A stretch of DNA of 64,000 nucleotides from an uncultured Christensenella sp. (GCA_910586245.1 CAJUFY010000002.1:124001-188000), one strand, 5' to 3'. Positions 1 through 8,195 are shown, counted from the first letter of the stretch. Numbers and translations: made by a program. Notes: a model not told the origin generated them from the letters alone.

Positions 1-32
1 TAAAAGAGAACCATTCATTTCGGAGGTATTCG

Positions 33-956
33 GTGAAAAAGAATACGATTCGTCGCATTTCCGCGATTGCGGCTGCGGCGGTGCTTACGGCGGGCGCAAC
101 TGCAATTTTTGCGGGCTGCACCTCGAACAACCCCCAGATTACCATCACTTATACGTTCAACGGAAAGGATTACGAAGTCGGTTATTCTCTTTCCCGTCTC
201 GATGCGCCCAAAACGGTAACGCACTTTTTGGAACTTGCCGACGCGGGATATTACGACGGCATGTGCATTCACGATTACGACGCAAACTTTTTGTATTCCG
301 GCGGTTATAAAATCGCGGAAGGCGAGCTGGAAGAGGTGAACTATTTCGAAACCGTAAAACAGCTTGAAGCGGATAAAAAACTTAAATTGACGCAAACGGT
401 TTGGAAGCAGGATAAATCGACGGCGCTCAACACCGTATACGGCGAATTCGACGCAAACGGAAACCGCCCCGCGAACGGTCACGAATACACGCACAAGGCA
501 GGCGCGCTCGTGATGTATTATTCGGACAAGGGCAACTTCAATTATAAAGTTACCACCAAGCGCAACGACGGCGGCAAGGGCAACGGCGGCGATCCCTACG
601 ATACCGATAAAAATTATTCTTACAACAGCGCGACTTCCCTGTTCTACACCTTTTTGGGTGAGAGCAATTCCACGCGCGACAACAAATATGCGGTGTTCGG
701 CATGGCAAACGATTATAAAGGACAGTTGCAGCCTATGATCACCGCGATCAACGAATATATTTCCGATCACAAGGACGACGATGACGATTCGGAATACTCC
801 TTTACGACGGAACAGCGGATCGCAAACGTAAACGCGAACGAGCAGACCGGCGACGCCGATTTCGAAGAGCTCCGCCGCGGCAACATCGAGGTGACCTACC
901 AGACCCCGATGGAAGAGCCGATCGTGATCAAATCGGTCAAAGTAAACAAGTATTAA
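33..956 (+). CDS. Cyclophilin-like peptidyl-prolyl isomerase lipoprotein
   Basis: This 307-residue protein begins at a GTG that sits 5 bases after a GGAGGT ribosome site at 22-27. Residues 1-29 form a signal peptide ending in a lipobox (AGC), so it should be anchored outside the membrane. The stretch FLELADAGYYDGMCIHDY matches the conserved start of cyclophilin-type prolyl isomerases, and the later AVFG/GMA region fits the same fold. The inserted Gly/Asn-rich and Asp-rich (DDDDD) loops make it longer than a minimal cyclophilin. The likely role is folding of exported proteins. Several catalytic positions (the FHR motif appears as IHD) are altered, so activity is uncertain. Transcription stops at the hairpin just downstream. 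Confidence 0.75.
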   Translation: MKKNTIRRISAIAAAAVLTAGATAIFAGCTSNNPQITITYTFNGKDYEVGYSLSRLDAPKTVTHFLELADAGYYDGMCIHDYDANFLYSGGYKIAEGELEEVNYFETVKQLEADKKLKLTQTVWKQDKSTALNTVYGEFDANGNRPANGHEYTHKAGALVMYYSDKGNFNYKVTTKRNDGGKGNGGDPYDTDKNYSYNSATSLFYTFLGESNSTRDNKYAVFGMANDYKGQLQPMITAINEYISDHKDDDDDSEYSFTTEQRIANVNANEQTGDADFEELRRGNIEVTYQTPMEEPIVIKSVKVNKY

Positions 957-960
957 AAAA

Positions 961-987
961 GAACGCCCGTTCGGGCGTTCTTTTTAT
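961..987. terminator. Bidirectional intrinsic terminator
   Basis: A 10-bp perfect stem (GAACGCCCGT with ACGGGCGTTC, no spare loop beyond the central bases) is followed by a T run on the plus strand and preceded by an A run. It lies between two convergent genes and overlaps the stop codon of the minus-strand gene, so it can serve both. Confidence 0.8.
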
Positions 988-1859
988 ATTTCCGCGATAT
1001 TCGAAATTTTACCGTCTTCCGTACTCACGCGGAAGTAACGCACGTCGTACACGCGTTCCTTTCTACGGTAAACGAGGCCAACTTTATCTCGTTCCTGCGT
1101 CAGTACGACCGACTCGAATCCGCCGAGAAATTCACGCAGCGCATCCGCTTTTTCCGCCAGGGAAGGGTGCAGAAAGGGCAGGCAGTCCGCGCCGATCAGT
1201 ACGCTTTCGAACAGCGCGAGGGCGAAGGTCGCCTCGGTCGGCTCCTGTGCCGTACGGATCGTGCATTCGGTCAGCCTTCCGTCTTCCCAGGCGCACACGG
1301 CGGTGTGGCGCATGCTGTCGTGAAAGGGGACTTCGGCTTTGAGAACGGATTCCTTTTCCAGAATCCGCCCTTCCGAGAGCAAGAGAATTTTTCCGTCGTG
1401 AGAGAGCAGCGCGAAGCCCGTTTCGCATTCCAGCAGAAAGTCGTCGCGCAGCGCGCACGCCGTGCTGCCGTAAAAGGTTTCGGGCAACGGAATCATGCGG
1501 AACCCCGTTTCGTTTTCGAAGTTCAGTTGCAGTTTTCCCTGCATACATAGTGTGAGAAGGGTTCCGCCCAAACGCTTTTGCCATACGACTTCCAGCGAAG
1601 CGTCGCTGCGCACATAATCGCCCGCGTAGACCGCAACGCCGCCCGCAAAGAAATACAATTTGATTTGCGGCGGCGGAGAGATTAAAAACGCTTCGTCGAA
1701 GAAAAAGGAGACGGGCACGCGCCCGCTCGGTTTGAGTTCGCAGAACACGCGGTCTTTGGGATCGAGTTCGCACGTCCGCTCGAAGCCGTCCGCAACGCCC
1801 AGATACACGCCGTTTACGGAAAGCGCCGCGGCGCTTTCCGACAAAAAAATCACTCGCAT
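984..1859 (-). CDS. Hypothetical protein, beta-rich
   Basis: I do not recognise this 291-residue protein. It has no signal peptide and no membrane segment. It alternates short hydrophobic strands and turns (for example RVIFLSESAAALSVNGVYLG near the N-terminus), which suggests a mostly beta cytoplasmic fold. It stands alone, convergent with the cyclophilin-like gene and divergent from the Myb-like gene at 1920. Codon pattern is like its neighbours, and the frame stays open over the whole length, so it is probably a real gene. No function is proposed. Confidence 0.6.
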   Translation of the reverse strand: MRVIFLSESAAALSVNGVYLGVADGFERTCELDPKDRVFCELKPSGRVPVSFFFDEAFLISPPPQIKLYFFAGGVAVYAGDYVRSDASLEVVWQKRLGGTLLTLCMQGKLQLNFENETGFRMIPLPETFYGSTACALRDDFLLECETGFALLSHDGKILLLSEGRILEKESVLKAEVPFHDSMRHTAVCAWEDGRLTECTIRTAQEPTEATFALALFESVLIGADCLPFLHPSLAEKADALREFLGGFESVVLTQERDKVGLVYRRKERVYDVRYFRVSTEDGKISNIAEI

Positions 1860-1919
1860 CTTTATAATAAATGTATAAACAGATTAAATTATGTCAACAA
1901 TTTTTTCGGAGGCGAGGTT

Positions 1920-2492
1920 ATGAATAAAATCAACGGCTATACGGAAGAGGAAGCAACGGGATTGATCGAATATATTTATACGGGCAGAAACGCAGGCAAA
2001 ACGCTTTCCTATCTGTTCGAAACGTACGGGAAAGAGCACAGCCGCGCAAAGGGCAGCGTACGCAACTATTATTACGCATTTTTGAAAAAGCGCGACGATA
2101 CCCGCGTGCGCGAAATTCTGAGCGGCAAAAATTTACGGGCAGGGGAAATCAAACCCTTTTCCGAAGAGGAAACGGACGAAATGCTCAAAAAAGTTCTGGC
2201 GGAAAAGAGCAAGGGCGTTTCGGTGCGCAAGGCGATTATCAACGTTTCCGCAGGGGACGAAAAACTCATGCTCCGCATGCAGAACAAGTACCGCAATCTG
2301 TTAAAGAAACAGCCCGAACGGGTTGCCAAAGCGGCGCAGGAAGCGGGCATTCCCGAAGAAAAGACGTTTTTACAGCGCAAACTGGAGCGGGAAATCGACG
2401 CGCTGTATGCAAGACTTGCCGTCGATTTGCGGAGGGAGAACGAACAGCTACGCGCCGAATTGGAAAAATTACGCAGCGCGCGGGAAGAATAA
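1920..2492 (+). CDS. Putative DNA-binding protein with two Myb/SANT-like repeats and a coiled coil
   Basis: The 190-residue product starts at an ATG preceded by GGAGGCGAGG. Two tandem segments (about residues 6-57 and 78-130) both begin with an acidic turn plus EEE (YTEEEA and FSEEET) and end in an aromatic/basic helix (VRNYYYAFLKK and QNKYRNLLKK). This resembles the Myb/SANT-like repeats of RsfA-type regulators. The last 40 residues are a charged heptad-like helix rich in Glu, Arg and Leu, probably a coiled coil for oligomerisation. It lies just ahead of a small membrane protein and ruvX. Binding to DNA is inferred, not shown; a structural role is also possible. Confidence 0.55.
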   Translation: MNKINGYTEEEATGLIEYIYTGRNAGKTLSYLFETYGKEHSRAKGSVRNYYYAFLKKRDDTRVREILSGKNLRAGEIKPFSEEETDEMLKKVLAEKSKGVSVRKAIINVSAGDEKLMLRMQNKYRNLLKKQPERVAKAAQEAGIPEEKTFLQRKLEREIDALYARLAVDLRRENEQLRAELEKLRSAREE

Positions 2493-2545
2493 CGGACGGA
2501 TACTTTCACAAACTGTGAAAGACGGAAAATCCGTCCGGAGGAAAT

Positions 2546-2737
2546 ATGGAAAAGATGTTTTGTCTCGGTTTGGTATTCGGCGCGGTTGGCGGCGCACTTC
2601 TTGTGGCGAACAGCTACAAAGCGCGTTCCCTCGTGAAAAAGAGTCAGGCGGACGTCATCGAAAAGGTGAACGAAATGATGGACGAACGCTTGCAGGCGCA
2701 GGGAAGCCAGACGTCGGAAAAGAAACAGAAAAACTGA
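2546..2737 (+). CDS. Small YtxH-like membrane-anchored protein
   Basis: This 63-residue protein has a start with a GGAGG site 6 bases upstream. It has one N-terminal hydrophobic helix with small residues (FCLGLVFGAVGGALLVANSY) followed by a basic and then polar helical tail. That layout matches the YtxH-type small proteins, whose function is mostly unknown. It follows the Myb-like gene by 53 bases and could share its transcript. The call rests on composition and layout only. Confidence 0.6.
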   Translation: MEKMFCLGLVFGAVGGALLVANSYKARSLVKKSQADVIEKVNEMMDERLQAQGSQTSEKKQKN

Positions 2738-2789
2738 TCCGAAAGAGGTACGGCGGTGAAAACCGCCGTATTTTCTTTTCCGATAACTG

Positions 2790-2818
2790 TTTACATTTTT
2801 TTGCGGTTATGTTATAAT
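2790..2818 (+). promoter_or_regulatory. Promoter for leaderless ruvX
   Basis: TTTACA at 2790-2795 and TATAAT at 2813-2818 are separated by 17 bases. The ATG of ruvX begins 7 bases after the -10 box, which is where transcription normally starts, and no ribosome site fits. The mRNA is therefore predicted to be leaderless. Confidence 0.7.
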
Positions 2819-2824
2819 ACGGTT

Positions 2825-3607
2825 ATGGAAAAGAGAATTGCCGCATTCGATATCGGGGATAAGCGCGTCGGCGTGGCGTTCAGCGATCCGTTCGGGGACT
2901 ACGCCGTGCCGGGCGACACCTATTTCCGTACCGGAAACCTTTCGGAAGACGTGCGCGCGCTCGTTGCCGTTGCCGAAGAACGCGCCGCCGAACTGATCGT
3001 GTGCGGACTTCCGCTCAATGCCGACGGCACGGAGAGCGTACAGACGCAAAAGACGGCGCGCTTCGTGAACGCGCTGAAAGCGGAAACGCAAATTCCCGTC
3101 GCGCTCGAAGACGAACGGTATACCACGCAGGAGGCGCGGGCGGATTTGCTCTCTCTCGGCGTGAGTACGAAAAAGGACAAGCGGAAAAAACAGATCGATT
3201 CGCTTGCTGCCGCGTATATTCTGGAAAGTTATCTTGCCCGAAGCAAGAAAGGAGAAACCGCTATGAAAGAAGAACAGAACAATTACGAGGAAGACGACAA
3301 CCTCGTCGAACTCGTCGACGACGAGGGCAACTCCCTTTGGTTCGAACACCTTATGACCTTCGAGTACAAGGGGGAATGGTACGTTGCGCTCACGCGCGCG
3401 CAGGACGCCGAAGCCGCCGCCGAGGACGAAGAAGGCGAGGGCGACGAAGTCGCGATCTATCACCTCGTGGGCGAGGACGACAACGAGCAGCTCGAAACGA
3501 TCGAGGACGACGAATTGCTCGACGAAGTGTTTGCGGAATTCTGCAATCAGTACGAAGATTTCGAGGACGCCGACGAAGCGGCTTCGCTCGAACCCGACAG
3601 AGAGTAA
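2825..3607 (+). CDS. ruvX: RuvX (YqgF) Holliday junction resolvase-like nuclease fused to DUF1292 domain
   Basis: Residues 1-146 are RuvX: AFDIGDKRVGVAF with the first acidic residue, CGLPLNADG, EDERYTTQEA, and DSLAAAYIL with the last acidic residue. This family processes the 5' end of pre-16S rRNA and resembles RuvC resolvases. Residues 147-260 are an acidic DUF1292 (YrzB-like) domain that is a separate gene next to ruvX in many Bacillota. No stop codon separates them. At the junction lies AAAGGAG (3248-3254), 8 bases before an in-frame ATG at 3263, so a free 114-residue DUF1292 protein may also be made. I chose ATG 2825 rather than the upstream ATG at 2756 because the upstream segment spans the promoter. 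Confidence 0.85.
   Translation: MEKRIAAFDIGDKRVGVAFSDPFGDYAVPGDTYFRTGNLSEDVRALVAVAEERAAELIVCGLPLNADGTESVQTQKTARFVNALKAETQIPVALEDERYTTQEARADLLSLGVSTKKDKRKKQIDSLAAAYILESYLARSKKGETAMKEEQNNYEEDDNLVELVDDEGNSLWFEHLMTFEYKGEWYVALTRAQDAEAAAEDEEGEGDEVAIYHLVGEDDNEQLETIEDDELLDEVFAEFCNQYEDFEDADEAASLEPDRE
3263..3607 (+). CDS. Internal start: stand-alone DUF1292 (YrzB-like) protein
   Basis: This is the C-terminal 114 codons of the ruvX fusion, read from an internal ATG with a strong ribosome site (AAAGGAG at 3248-3254, spacing 8). The protein is strongly acidic, with FEYKGEWYVAL and VAIYHLV typical of DUF1292. In relatives it is a separate gene of the ireB-ruvX-yrzB cluster; its function is unknown. Whether the fused form, the short form or both are made cannot be told from sequence alone. 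Confidence 0.55.
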   Translation: MKEEQNNYEEDDNLVELVDDEGNSLWFEHLMTFEYKGEWYVALTRAQDAEAAAEDEEGEGDEVAIYHLVGEDDNEQLETIEDDELLDEVFAEFCNQYEDFEDADEAASLEPDRE

Positions 3608-3634
3608 CAGGAAAAGAATGGCAGAGCGCGGGGG

Positions 3635-3664
3635 TTGACAAACCTCCGCGCTTCGTGTTATAAT
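3635..3664 (+). promoter_or_regulatory. Promoter of Fur-family gene
   Basis: TTGACA at 3635-3640 and TATAAT at 3659-3664 are 18 bases apart. The AT-rich sequence around the -10 box is only loosely PerR-box-like, so I do not call an operator. Confidence 0.65.
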
Positions 3665-3696
3665 TTAATAAGAATTGGTCTTAAAAGGAAAAAGCG

Positions 3697-4092
3697 ATGC
3701 CGCGCAATACCAAACAGAAACAAATGATTTACGAAGCGCTCTGCGCGCTCGATCATCCTACGGCGACCGAGGTGTACGAATGCGTGCGCGCCGCGCATCC
3801 CACCGTTAGCCGCGGGACGGTCTTTCGGGTGCTCGGCGGGTTTGCCGAGTGCGGAAAGGTGCGCAAACTGTGTTTGACGGATAGCGACGCGCGGTTCGAC
3901 TTTACGCTTGCGCCGCACGCGCATGCGCGCTGCCGCAGCTGCGGCAGCGTACACGACGTTTTTTTCAAAGACGATAAGGCGTTGTTTGCCGTTGCGCAGG
4001 CGGAAGACTTTGCGATCGACGGCTGCGAAGTGGAATTTTTCGGATTGTGCGCAAAATGCAAAAAAAATGCGTCGCATGCCGTTCAAATTTAA
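3697..4092 (+). CDS. Fur-family metal- or peroxide-responsive repressor
   Basis: The 131-residue protein has the winged-helix start of the Fur family (QMIYEALCALDHPTATEVYE, then VSRGTVFRVLGGFAE) and the dimerisation half with HAHARCRSCGSVHDV. Two CxxC pairs (CRSC and CAKC) would form the structural zinc site common to PerR and Fur. The start follows AAAAGGAAAAA. It is monocistronic with its own promoter. Its closeness to PerR or Fur cannot be settled by eye; a rubrerythrin gene 55 kb away in this window is a plausible target if it is PerR-like, but no shared box was confirmed. Confidence 0.85.
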   Translation: MPRNTKQKQMIYEALCALDHPTATEVYECVRAAHPTVSRGTVFRVLGGFAECGKVRKLCLTDSDARFDFTLAPHAHARCRSCGSVHDVFFKDDKALFAVAQAEDFAIDGCEVEFFGLCAKCKKNASHAVQI

Positions 4093-4110
4093 ATATGGTA
4101 TGCAAATTGC

Positions 4111-4139
4111 TTGCATATTCGCATAGTTTATACTATAAT
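4111..4139 (+). promoter_or_regulatory. leuA: Promoter of the T-box leader
   Basis: TTGCAT at 4111-4116 and TATAAT at 4134-4139 have a 17-base spacer. Transcription should start near 4146, at the foot of the T-box leader. Confidence 0.7.
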
Positions 4140-4145
4140 AGTACC

Positions 4146-4410
4146 AAAATAAACGCATAGATGCGGAGTAGTAACGTTTGGCAGGATTGCAGAGAGCCGC
4201 CGTAAGGTGCAAGGCGGTATCCCCAAAAACGCGAACTCGCCGCAGAGCGGTTCTCCCGAAATCAGTAAGGGGAAACGGTGTCCCGCCGTTAGCGGGGAAG
4301 GATGATTCATCCGTAAAGCGGCGGAAGCAATTCCGCAAAAAGAGTGGTACCGCGCGCATTCCGCGTCTCTTGCAATAAGAGATGCGTTTTTTTATATCCG
4401 AAAACGGGAG
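4146..4410 (+). ncRNA. T-box leader, leucine specifier, upstream of leuA
   Basis: The leader shows the stem I distal features (GCAGAGAGCCGCC followed by GGTGCAAGGCGG at about 4180-4218), a specifier region GAACTC with a CTC leucine codon at 4236-4238 followed by a purine, and the near-invariant T-box AGAGTGGTACCGCG at 4341-4354. A terminator stem (GCGTCTCTT at 4363-4371 with AAGAGATGC) and a T run follow at 4385-4392. Uncharged leucine tRNA should stabilise the antiterminator and let leuA be transcribed. The leucine assignment agrees with the gene downstream. Confidence 0.9.
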
Positions 4411-4416
4411 GGAGCT

Positions 4417-6075
4417 ATGGATTCCAAAAAATATTGCAGACAGTTTATTTTACCGCAGGCGCGTTGCATGGACTGGGCGGAAAAATCCGCGGTGACGTCC
4501 GCGCCCGTCTGGTGCAGCGTCGATCTGCGCGACGGCAATCAGGCGCTCGTCGAGCCGATGGATCTGAACACCAAACTCGAATACTACAAACTGCTTCTTT
4601 CCCTCGGATTCAAAGAGATCGAAGTGGGATTCCCCGCCGCGAGCGAAACGGAATACGAATTCGTGCGCGCGCTCATCGAGCGCGGGCTGATTCCCGACGG
4701 CGTGACGATTCAGGTGCTTACGCAGGCGCGCGAGCACATCATCCGCAAAACGTTCGAAGCGGTGCGCGGGGCGAAGAACGTGATCGTACACATGTACAAT
4801 TCTACTTCCGTCGCCCAGCGCGAGCAGGTGTTCGGCAAATCGAAAGAGGAAATCAAAAAGATCGCCGTCGACGGCGCGTTGCTGTTGCGGCGGCTTGCCG
4901 AAGCGTCGGGCGCAGATTACCGCTTCGAATATTCGCCCGAAAGTTTTACGGGCACGGAGCCCGAATACGCGCTCGAAGTCGTGAACGCCGTACTCGGCGT
5001 ATGGCAGCCGACGGCGGCGCGAAAGGCGATCGTCAATCTTCCCGCGACGGTGGAAAACGCGATGCCGCACGTGTACGCGCAGCAGGTGGAATTCGTTCAT
5101 AAAAATATGAAGTTCCGTGAAAACGTCGTGCTTTCCCTACACCCGCACAACGACCGCGGTACGGGCGTCGCGGCGGCGGAGTTCGGGTTGCTTGCGGGCG
5201 CCGACCGCGTGGAAGGCACGCTCTTCGGCAACGGCGAACGCACGGGCAACTGCGACCTCGTCACCCTTGCCATGAATCTGTATTCGCAGGGCGTGGAGAG
5301 CGGACTCGACTTTTCGGATATGCCCCGCATCGCGCAATCGTATACGCAGTTTACGGGCATGGAAATTTCTCCCCGCCAGCCTTATGCGGGCGGGCTCGTG
5401 TTTGCGGCCTTTTCCGGATCTCATCAGGACGCGATCGCCAAAGGCATGCGTTACCGCGCCGAAAAGGGCGGGATTTGGAGCGTACCCTATCTGCCGATCG
5501 ATCCCAAAGACGTGGGCAGGGAATACGATTCCGACGTCATCCGCATCAATTCGCAGTCGGGCAAAGGTGGCGTGGGTTACGTCCTCGAACAGGCGTACGG
5601 CGTCAAACTGCCCGCGAAGATGAAGGAAGCGGTCAGCTACCGCGTGAAGCACGTTTCGGACGAGGGACGGCGGGAACTCAAAGCACCCGAAATTTTCGAG
5701 GTGTTCGCAAACGGATACTTAAAGCCGCGCGCCCGCTTCGATTTGGGCGAGGTGCATTACAGGCAGGAAAACGGGATCACCGCGTCCGTCGAGATCGTAA
5801 CGGACGGCGCGGCGAAAATCGTTTCGGCGACGGGGAACGGACGACTGGACGCCGTTTCCAACGCTTTGAAAGAATTTTTCGGGATTTCGTATACGCTGAC
5901 GGGATACGAGCAGCACGCATTGAGCGCGGGCTCGTTCGCGCAGGCGGTATCCTACGTGGGCGTAGAAAAGGACGGAAAAATTTACTGGGGCGCGGGTGAA
6001 AATTCCGATATCATACGGGCTTCCGTTTACGCGCTGGTATCCGCGGTGAACAATCTTTTGCAGGACGAGGTTTGA
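4417..6075 (+). CDS. leuA: 2-isopropylmalate synthase
   Basis: This 552-residue enzyme condenses acetyl-CoA with 2-oxoisovalerate, the first step of leucine synthesis. The TIM-barrel half shows CSVDLRDGNQAL (metal and catalytic Arg-Asp), SLHPHNDRGTG (metal-binding His pair) and EGTLFGNGERTGNCD. The length and the WAEKSAVTSAPVWCSVD start match the longer LeuA type 2 form also seen in actinobacteria. The C-terminal ~120 residues form the LeuA allosteric domain, so leucine feedback is likely. It is a single gene under the leucine T-box; leuB, leuC and leuD are not in the window. Confidence 0.93.
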   Translation: MDSKKYCRQFILPQARCMDWAEKSAVTSAPVWCSVDLRDGNQALVEPMDLNTKLEYYKLLLSLGFKEIEVGFPAASETEYEFVRALIERGLIPDGVTIQVLTQAREHIIRKTFEAVRGAKNVIVHMYNSTSVAQREQVFGKSKEEIKKIAVDGALLLRRLAEASGADYRFEYSPESFTGTEPEYALEVVNAVLGVWQPTAARKAIVNLPATVENAMPHVYAQQVEFVHKNMKFRENVVLSLHPHNDRGTGVAAAEFGLLAGADRVEGTLFGNGERTGNCDLVTLAMNLYSQGVESGLDFSDMPRIAQSYTQFTGMEISPRQPYAGGLVFAAFSGSHQDAIAKGMRYRAEKGGIWSVPYLPIDPKDVGREYDSDVIRINSQSGKGGVGYVLEQAYGVKLPAKMKEAVSYRVKHVSDEGRRELKAPEIFEVFANGYLKPRARFDLGEVHYRQENGITASVEIVTDGAAKIVSATGNGRLDAVSNALKEFFGISYTLTGYEQHALSAGSFAQAVSYVGVEKDGKIYWGAGENSDIIRASVYALVSAVNNLLQDEV

Positions 6076-6091
6076 ACCCCCGGCAAAGTAT

Positions 6092-6120
6092 TTGACCGCG
6101 CGCGCGGAACGTGATATAAT
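6092..6120 (+). promoter_or_regulatory. Promoter of pdxST-queH
   Basis: TTGACC at 6092-6097 and TATAAT at 6115-6120 are 17 bases apart, 34 bases before the pdxS start codon. Confidence 0.65.
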
Positions 6121-6153
6121 AATTTGCAAATAAAATCCGAACGAGGTAAATCA

Positions 6154-7029
6154 ATGGCAAACGAACGCTTGGAACTCAATAAAAATTTGGCGCAGATGTT
6201 AAAGGGCGGGGTGATTATGGACGTAACGACGCCCGAACAGGCGAAAATCGCCGAAAAAGCGGGCGCGTGCGCGGTTATGGCGCTCGAACGCATTCCCGCG
6301 GATATCCGCGCGGCGGGCGGGGTTTCCCGTATGTCCGATCCCAAAATGATCAAAGGCATTCAGAACGCCGTTTCCATTCCCGTAATGGCGAAGTGCCGGA
6401 TCGGGCACGTTGCCGAAGCGCAGATTCTGCAGGCGATCGAAATCGACTATATCGACGAGAGCGAAGTGCTTTCTCCCGCCGACGACGTATACCATATCGA
6501 CAAAAACAAATTCGACGTGCCGTTCGTGTGCGGTGCGAAAGATCTGGGCGAAGCGCTTCGCAGAATCGCGGAGGGCGCGGCGATGATCCGCACCAAAGGG
6601 GAACCCGGAACGGGCGACGTCGTGCAGGCGGTGCGCCATATGCGCATGATGATGAGCGAAATCCGCAAGATTACGAGCATGAGCGAAGACGAGCTTTACG
6701 AAGAAGCAAAGCAGCTTCGCGTGCCCTACGAACTCGTGCAGTACGTGCATGCAAACGGCAAACTGCCCGTGGTGAATTTCGCGGCGGGCGGCGTCGCTAC
6801 GCCCGCGGACGCGGCGCTCATGATGCAGTTGGGCGCGGAAGGCGTTTTCGTGGGAAGCGGAATTTTTAAATCCGGCAATCCCGAAAAGCGCGCGCGCGCC
6901 ATCGTGCAGGCGGTTACGAACTATAACAATCCCAAGATTCTTGCCGAACTTTCCGAAGATCTCGGCGAGGCGATGGTCGGAATCAACGAACAGGAAATCG
7001 CGCTGCTGATGGCGGAACGCGGTAAGTAA
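6154..7029 (+). CDS. pdxS: Pyridoxal 5'-phosphate synthase, PdxS subunit
   Basis: PdxS builds pyridoxal phosphate from ribose 5-phosphate, glyceraldehyde 3-phosphate and ammonia. The 291-residue length fits the family. Landmarks are GGVIMDVTTPEQAKIAE, the catalytic-lysine stretch IPVMAKCRIGH, AKDLGEALRRI, and FAAGGVATPADAALMM. I chose ATG 6154, with GAGG upstream, rather than an in-frame ATG at 6124. pdxT follows 6 bases downstream and provides ammonia from glutamine, so the two form the complete deoxyxylulose-independent B6 pathway. Confidence 0.95.
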   Translation: MANERLELNKNLAQMLKGGVIMDVTTPEQAKIAEKAGACAVMALERIPADIRAAGGVSRMSDPKMIKGIQNAVSIPVMAKCRIGHVAEAQILQAIEIDYIDESEVLSPADDVYHIDKNKFDVPFVCGAKDLGEALRRIAEGAAMIRTKGEPGTGDVVQAVRHMRMMMSEIRKITSMSEDELYEEAKQLRVPYELVQYVHANGKLPVVNFAAGGVATPADAALMMQLGAEGVFVGSGIFKSGNPEKRARAIVQAVTNYNNPKILAELSEDLGEAMVGINEQEIALLMAERGK

Positions 7030-7035
7030 TTCAAG

Positions 7036-7608
7036 ATGAAACTCGGCATTTTCGCGCTGCAGGGCGCGTTTATCGAACACGAAAAAGCGTTTTCGGCGCT
7101 CGGCGCCGATACGGCGGAAATCCGCCGCCGCGCGCATTTTTCAGACGGACTGGACGGCATCGTGCTCCCCGGCGGGGAATCGACCGTGCAGGGTAAGCTC
7201 CTCCGCGAGGAGGGGCTTTTGCAACCCGTAAAAGAGGCGATCGAAGCGGGGCTTCCCGTGTTCGGAACGTGCGCGGGGCTCATTCTGCTCGCTAAGGAAC
7301 TTTCCAACGATCCCAACGTCTATTTCGGCGCAATGGACGTCACGGTCAGGCGCAACGCGTACGGGAGGCAGCTCGGCTCCTTCCGCGCCGCGCTCGCATT
7401 CGACGGCGTGGGGGAATATCCCGCGGTGTTCATTCGCGCGCCCTACATCGAACGCGTGGGCGGCGGGGCGAAAGCGCTCGCGCAGGTGAACGGCTACGCC
7501 GTCGCCGCGCGGCAGGGCAATATTCTTGCGACTGCCTTTCATCCCGAATTGACGGACGATCTGCGCATTCACGGTTATTTTCTCGATATGATACGGGGCA
7601 AAGTATGA
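7036..7608 (+). CDS. pdxT: Pyridoxal 5'-phosphate synthase, glutaminase subunit PdxT
   Basis: The 190-residue class I glutaminase shows the oxyanion loop LPGGEST, the nucleophile cysteine in GTCAGLILLA, and the catalytic His-Glu in AFHPELTDD. It releases ammonia from glutamine and channels it to PdxS. The gene follows pdxS directly and its last codons overlap the queH start by 4 bases (ATGA), which indicates translational coupling. Confidence 0.95.
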   Translation: MKLGIFALQGAFIEHEKAFSALGADTAEIRRRAHFSDGLDGIVLPGGESTVQGKLLREEGLLQPVKEAIEAGLPVFGTCAGLILLAKELSNDPNVYFGAMDVTVRRNAYGRQLGSFRAALAFDGVGEYPAVFIRAPYIERVGGGAKALAQVNGYAVAARQGNILATAFHPELTDDLRIHGYFLDMIRGKV

Positions 7609-8195
7609 ACCGCGTCAATTACGACGCGCTCATGCAGAAGGAACTCGAAGCGGGCGAAGGGAAGCGCTTGCTTCTGCACAGTTGTTGCGCGCCCTGCTCT
7701 TCTTACTGTCTGCAAGAAACGGCGCGGAAGATGCGCGTGACGGTGTTTTATTACAACCCGAATCTCGATAGTCTGGAAGAGTACGAAAAGCGCAAGGCGG
7801 AACAACTCCGTTTTTTGCGGGAGACACGCCTGGCGGAGTTTTTGGACTGCGATTATGCGGCGGCAGCGTTCGGGCAAATCGCGCGCGGACTGGAAGCGGA
7901 ACCGGAGGGCGGCGCGCGGTGCGTCAAATGTTTCCGTCTGCGGTTGGAACGCACGGCGAGGGAAGCGAAAGCGGGCGGTTACGATTATTTCGGTACGACG
8001 CTCACCGTTTCGCCGCTCAAACGTTCGGAAACGATCAACGCGGTTGGGTTCGCGCTCGAAAAGGAGTACGGCGTTCGGTATTTGCCTTCCGATTTTAAAA
8101 AACGGGGCGGATATCTGAAATCCGTCGAACTTTCCAAAGAACACGGCTTATACCGTCAGAATTATTGCGGCTGCATCTATTCCAAGCAAAAATAA
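7605..8195 (+). CDS. queH: Epoxyqueuosine reductase QueH
   Basis: The 196-residue protein has the QueH cysteine pattern: HSCCAPCSSYC near the N-terminus, CVKCF in the middle and NYCGCIYS near the end. It would reduce epoxyqueuosine to queuosine in tRNA anticodons, using an iron-sulfur cluster and a second metal site, as the non-orthologous alternative to QueG. It overlaps pdxT by 4 bases and ends at a terminator. The link with B6 synthesis looks like simple co-transcription. Confidence 0.92.
   Translation: MNRVNYDALMQKELEAGEGKRLLLHSCCAPCSSYCLQETARKMRVTVFYYNPNLDSLEEYEKRKAEQLRFLRETRLAEFLDCDYAAAAFGQIARGLEAEPEGGARCVKCFRLRLERTAREAKAGGYDYFGTTLTVSPLKRSETINAVGFALEKEYGVRYLPSDFKKRGGYLKSVELSKEHGLYRQNYCGCIYSKQK

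Noticed and set aside
15..770. 251-codon minus-strand open frame opposite the cyclophilin-like gene
   Set aside because: The plus-strand gene has a signal peptide, lipobox, ribosome site and family motif. The minus frame has none of these.
2756..2824. Upstream in-frame start for ruvX
   Set aside because: The extra codons span the TTTACA and TATAAT boxes and are not conserved-looking; ATG 2825 begins the family motif.
3655..3675. PerR-box-like sequence at the Fur-family promoter
   Set aside because: The right half-site matches poorly when compared as an inverted repeat, and the similarity comes mostly from the TATAAT box itself.
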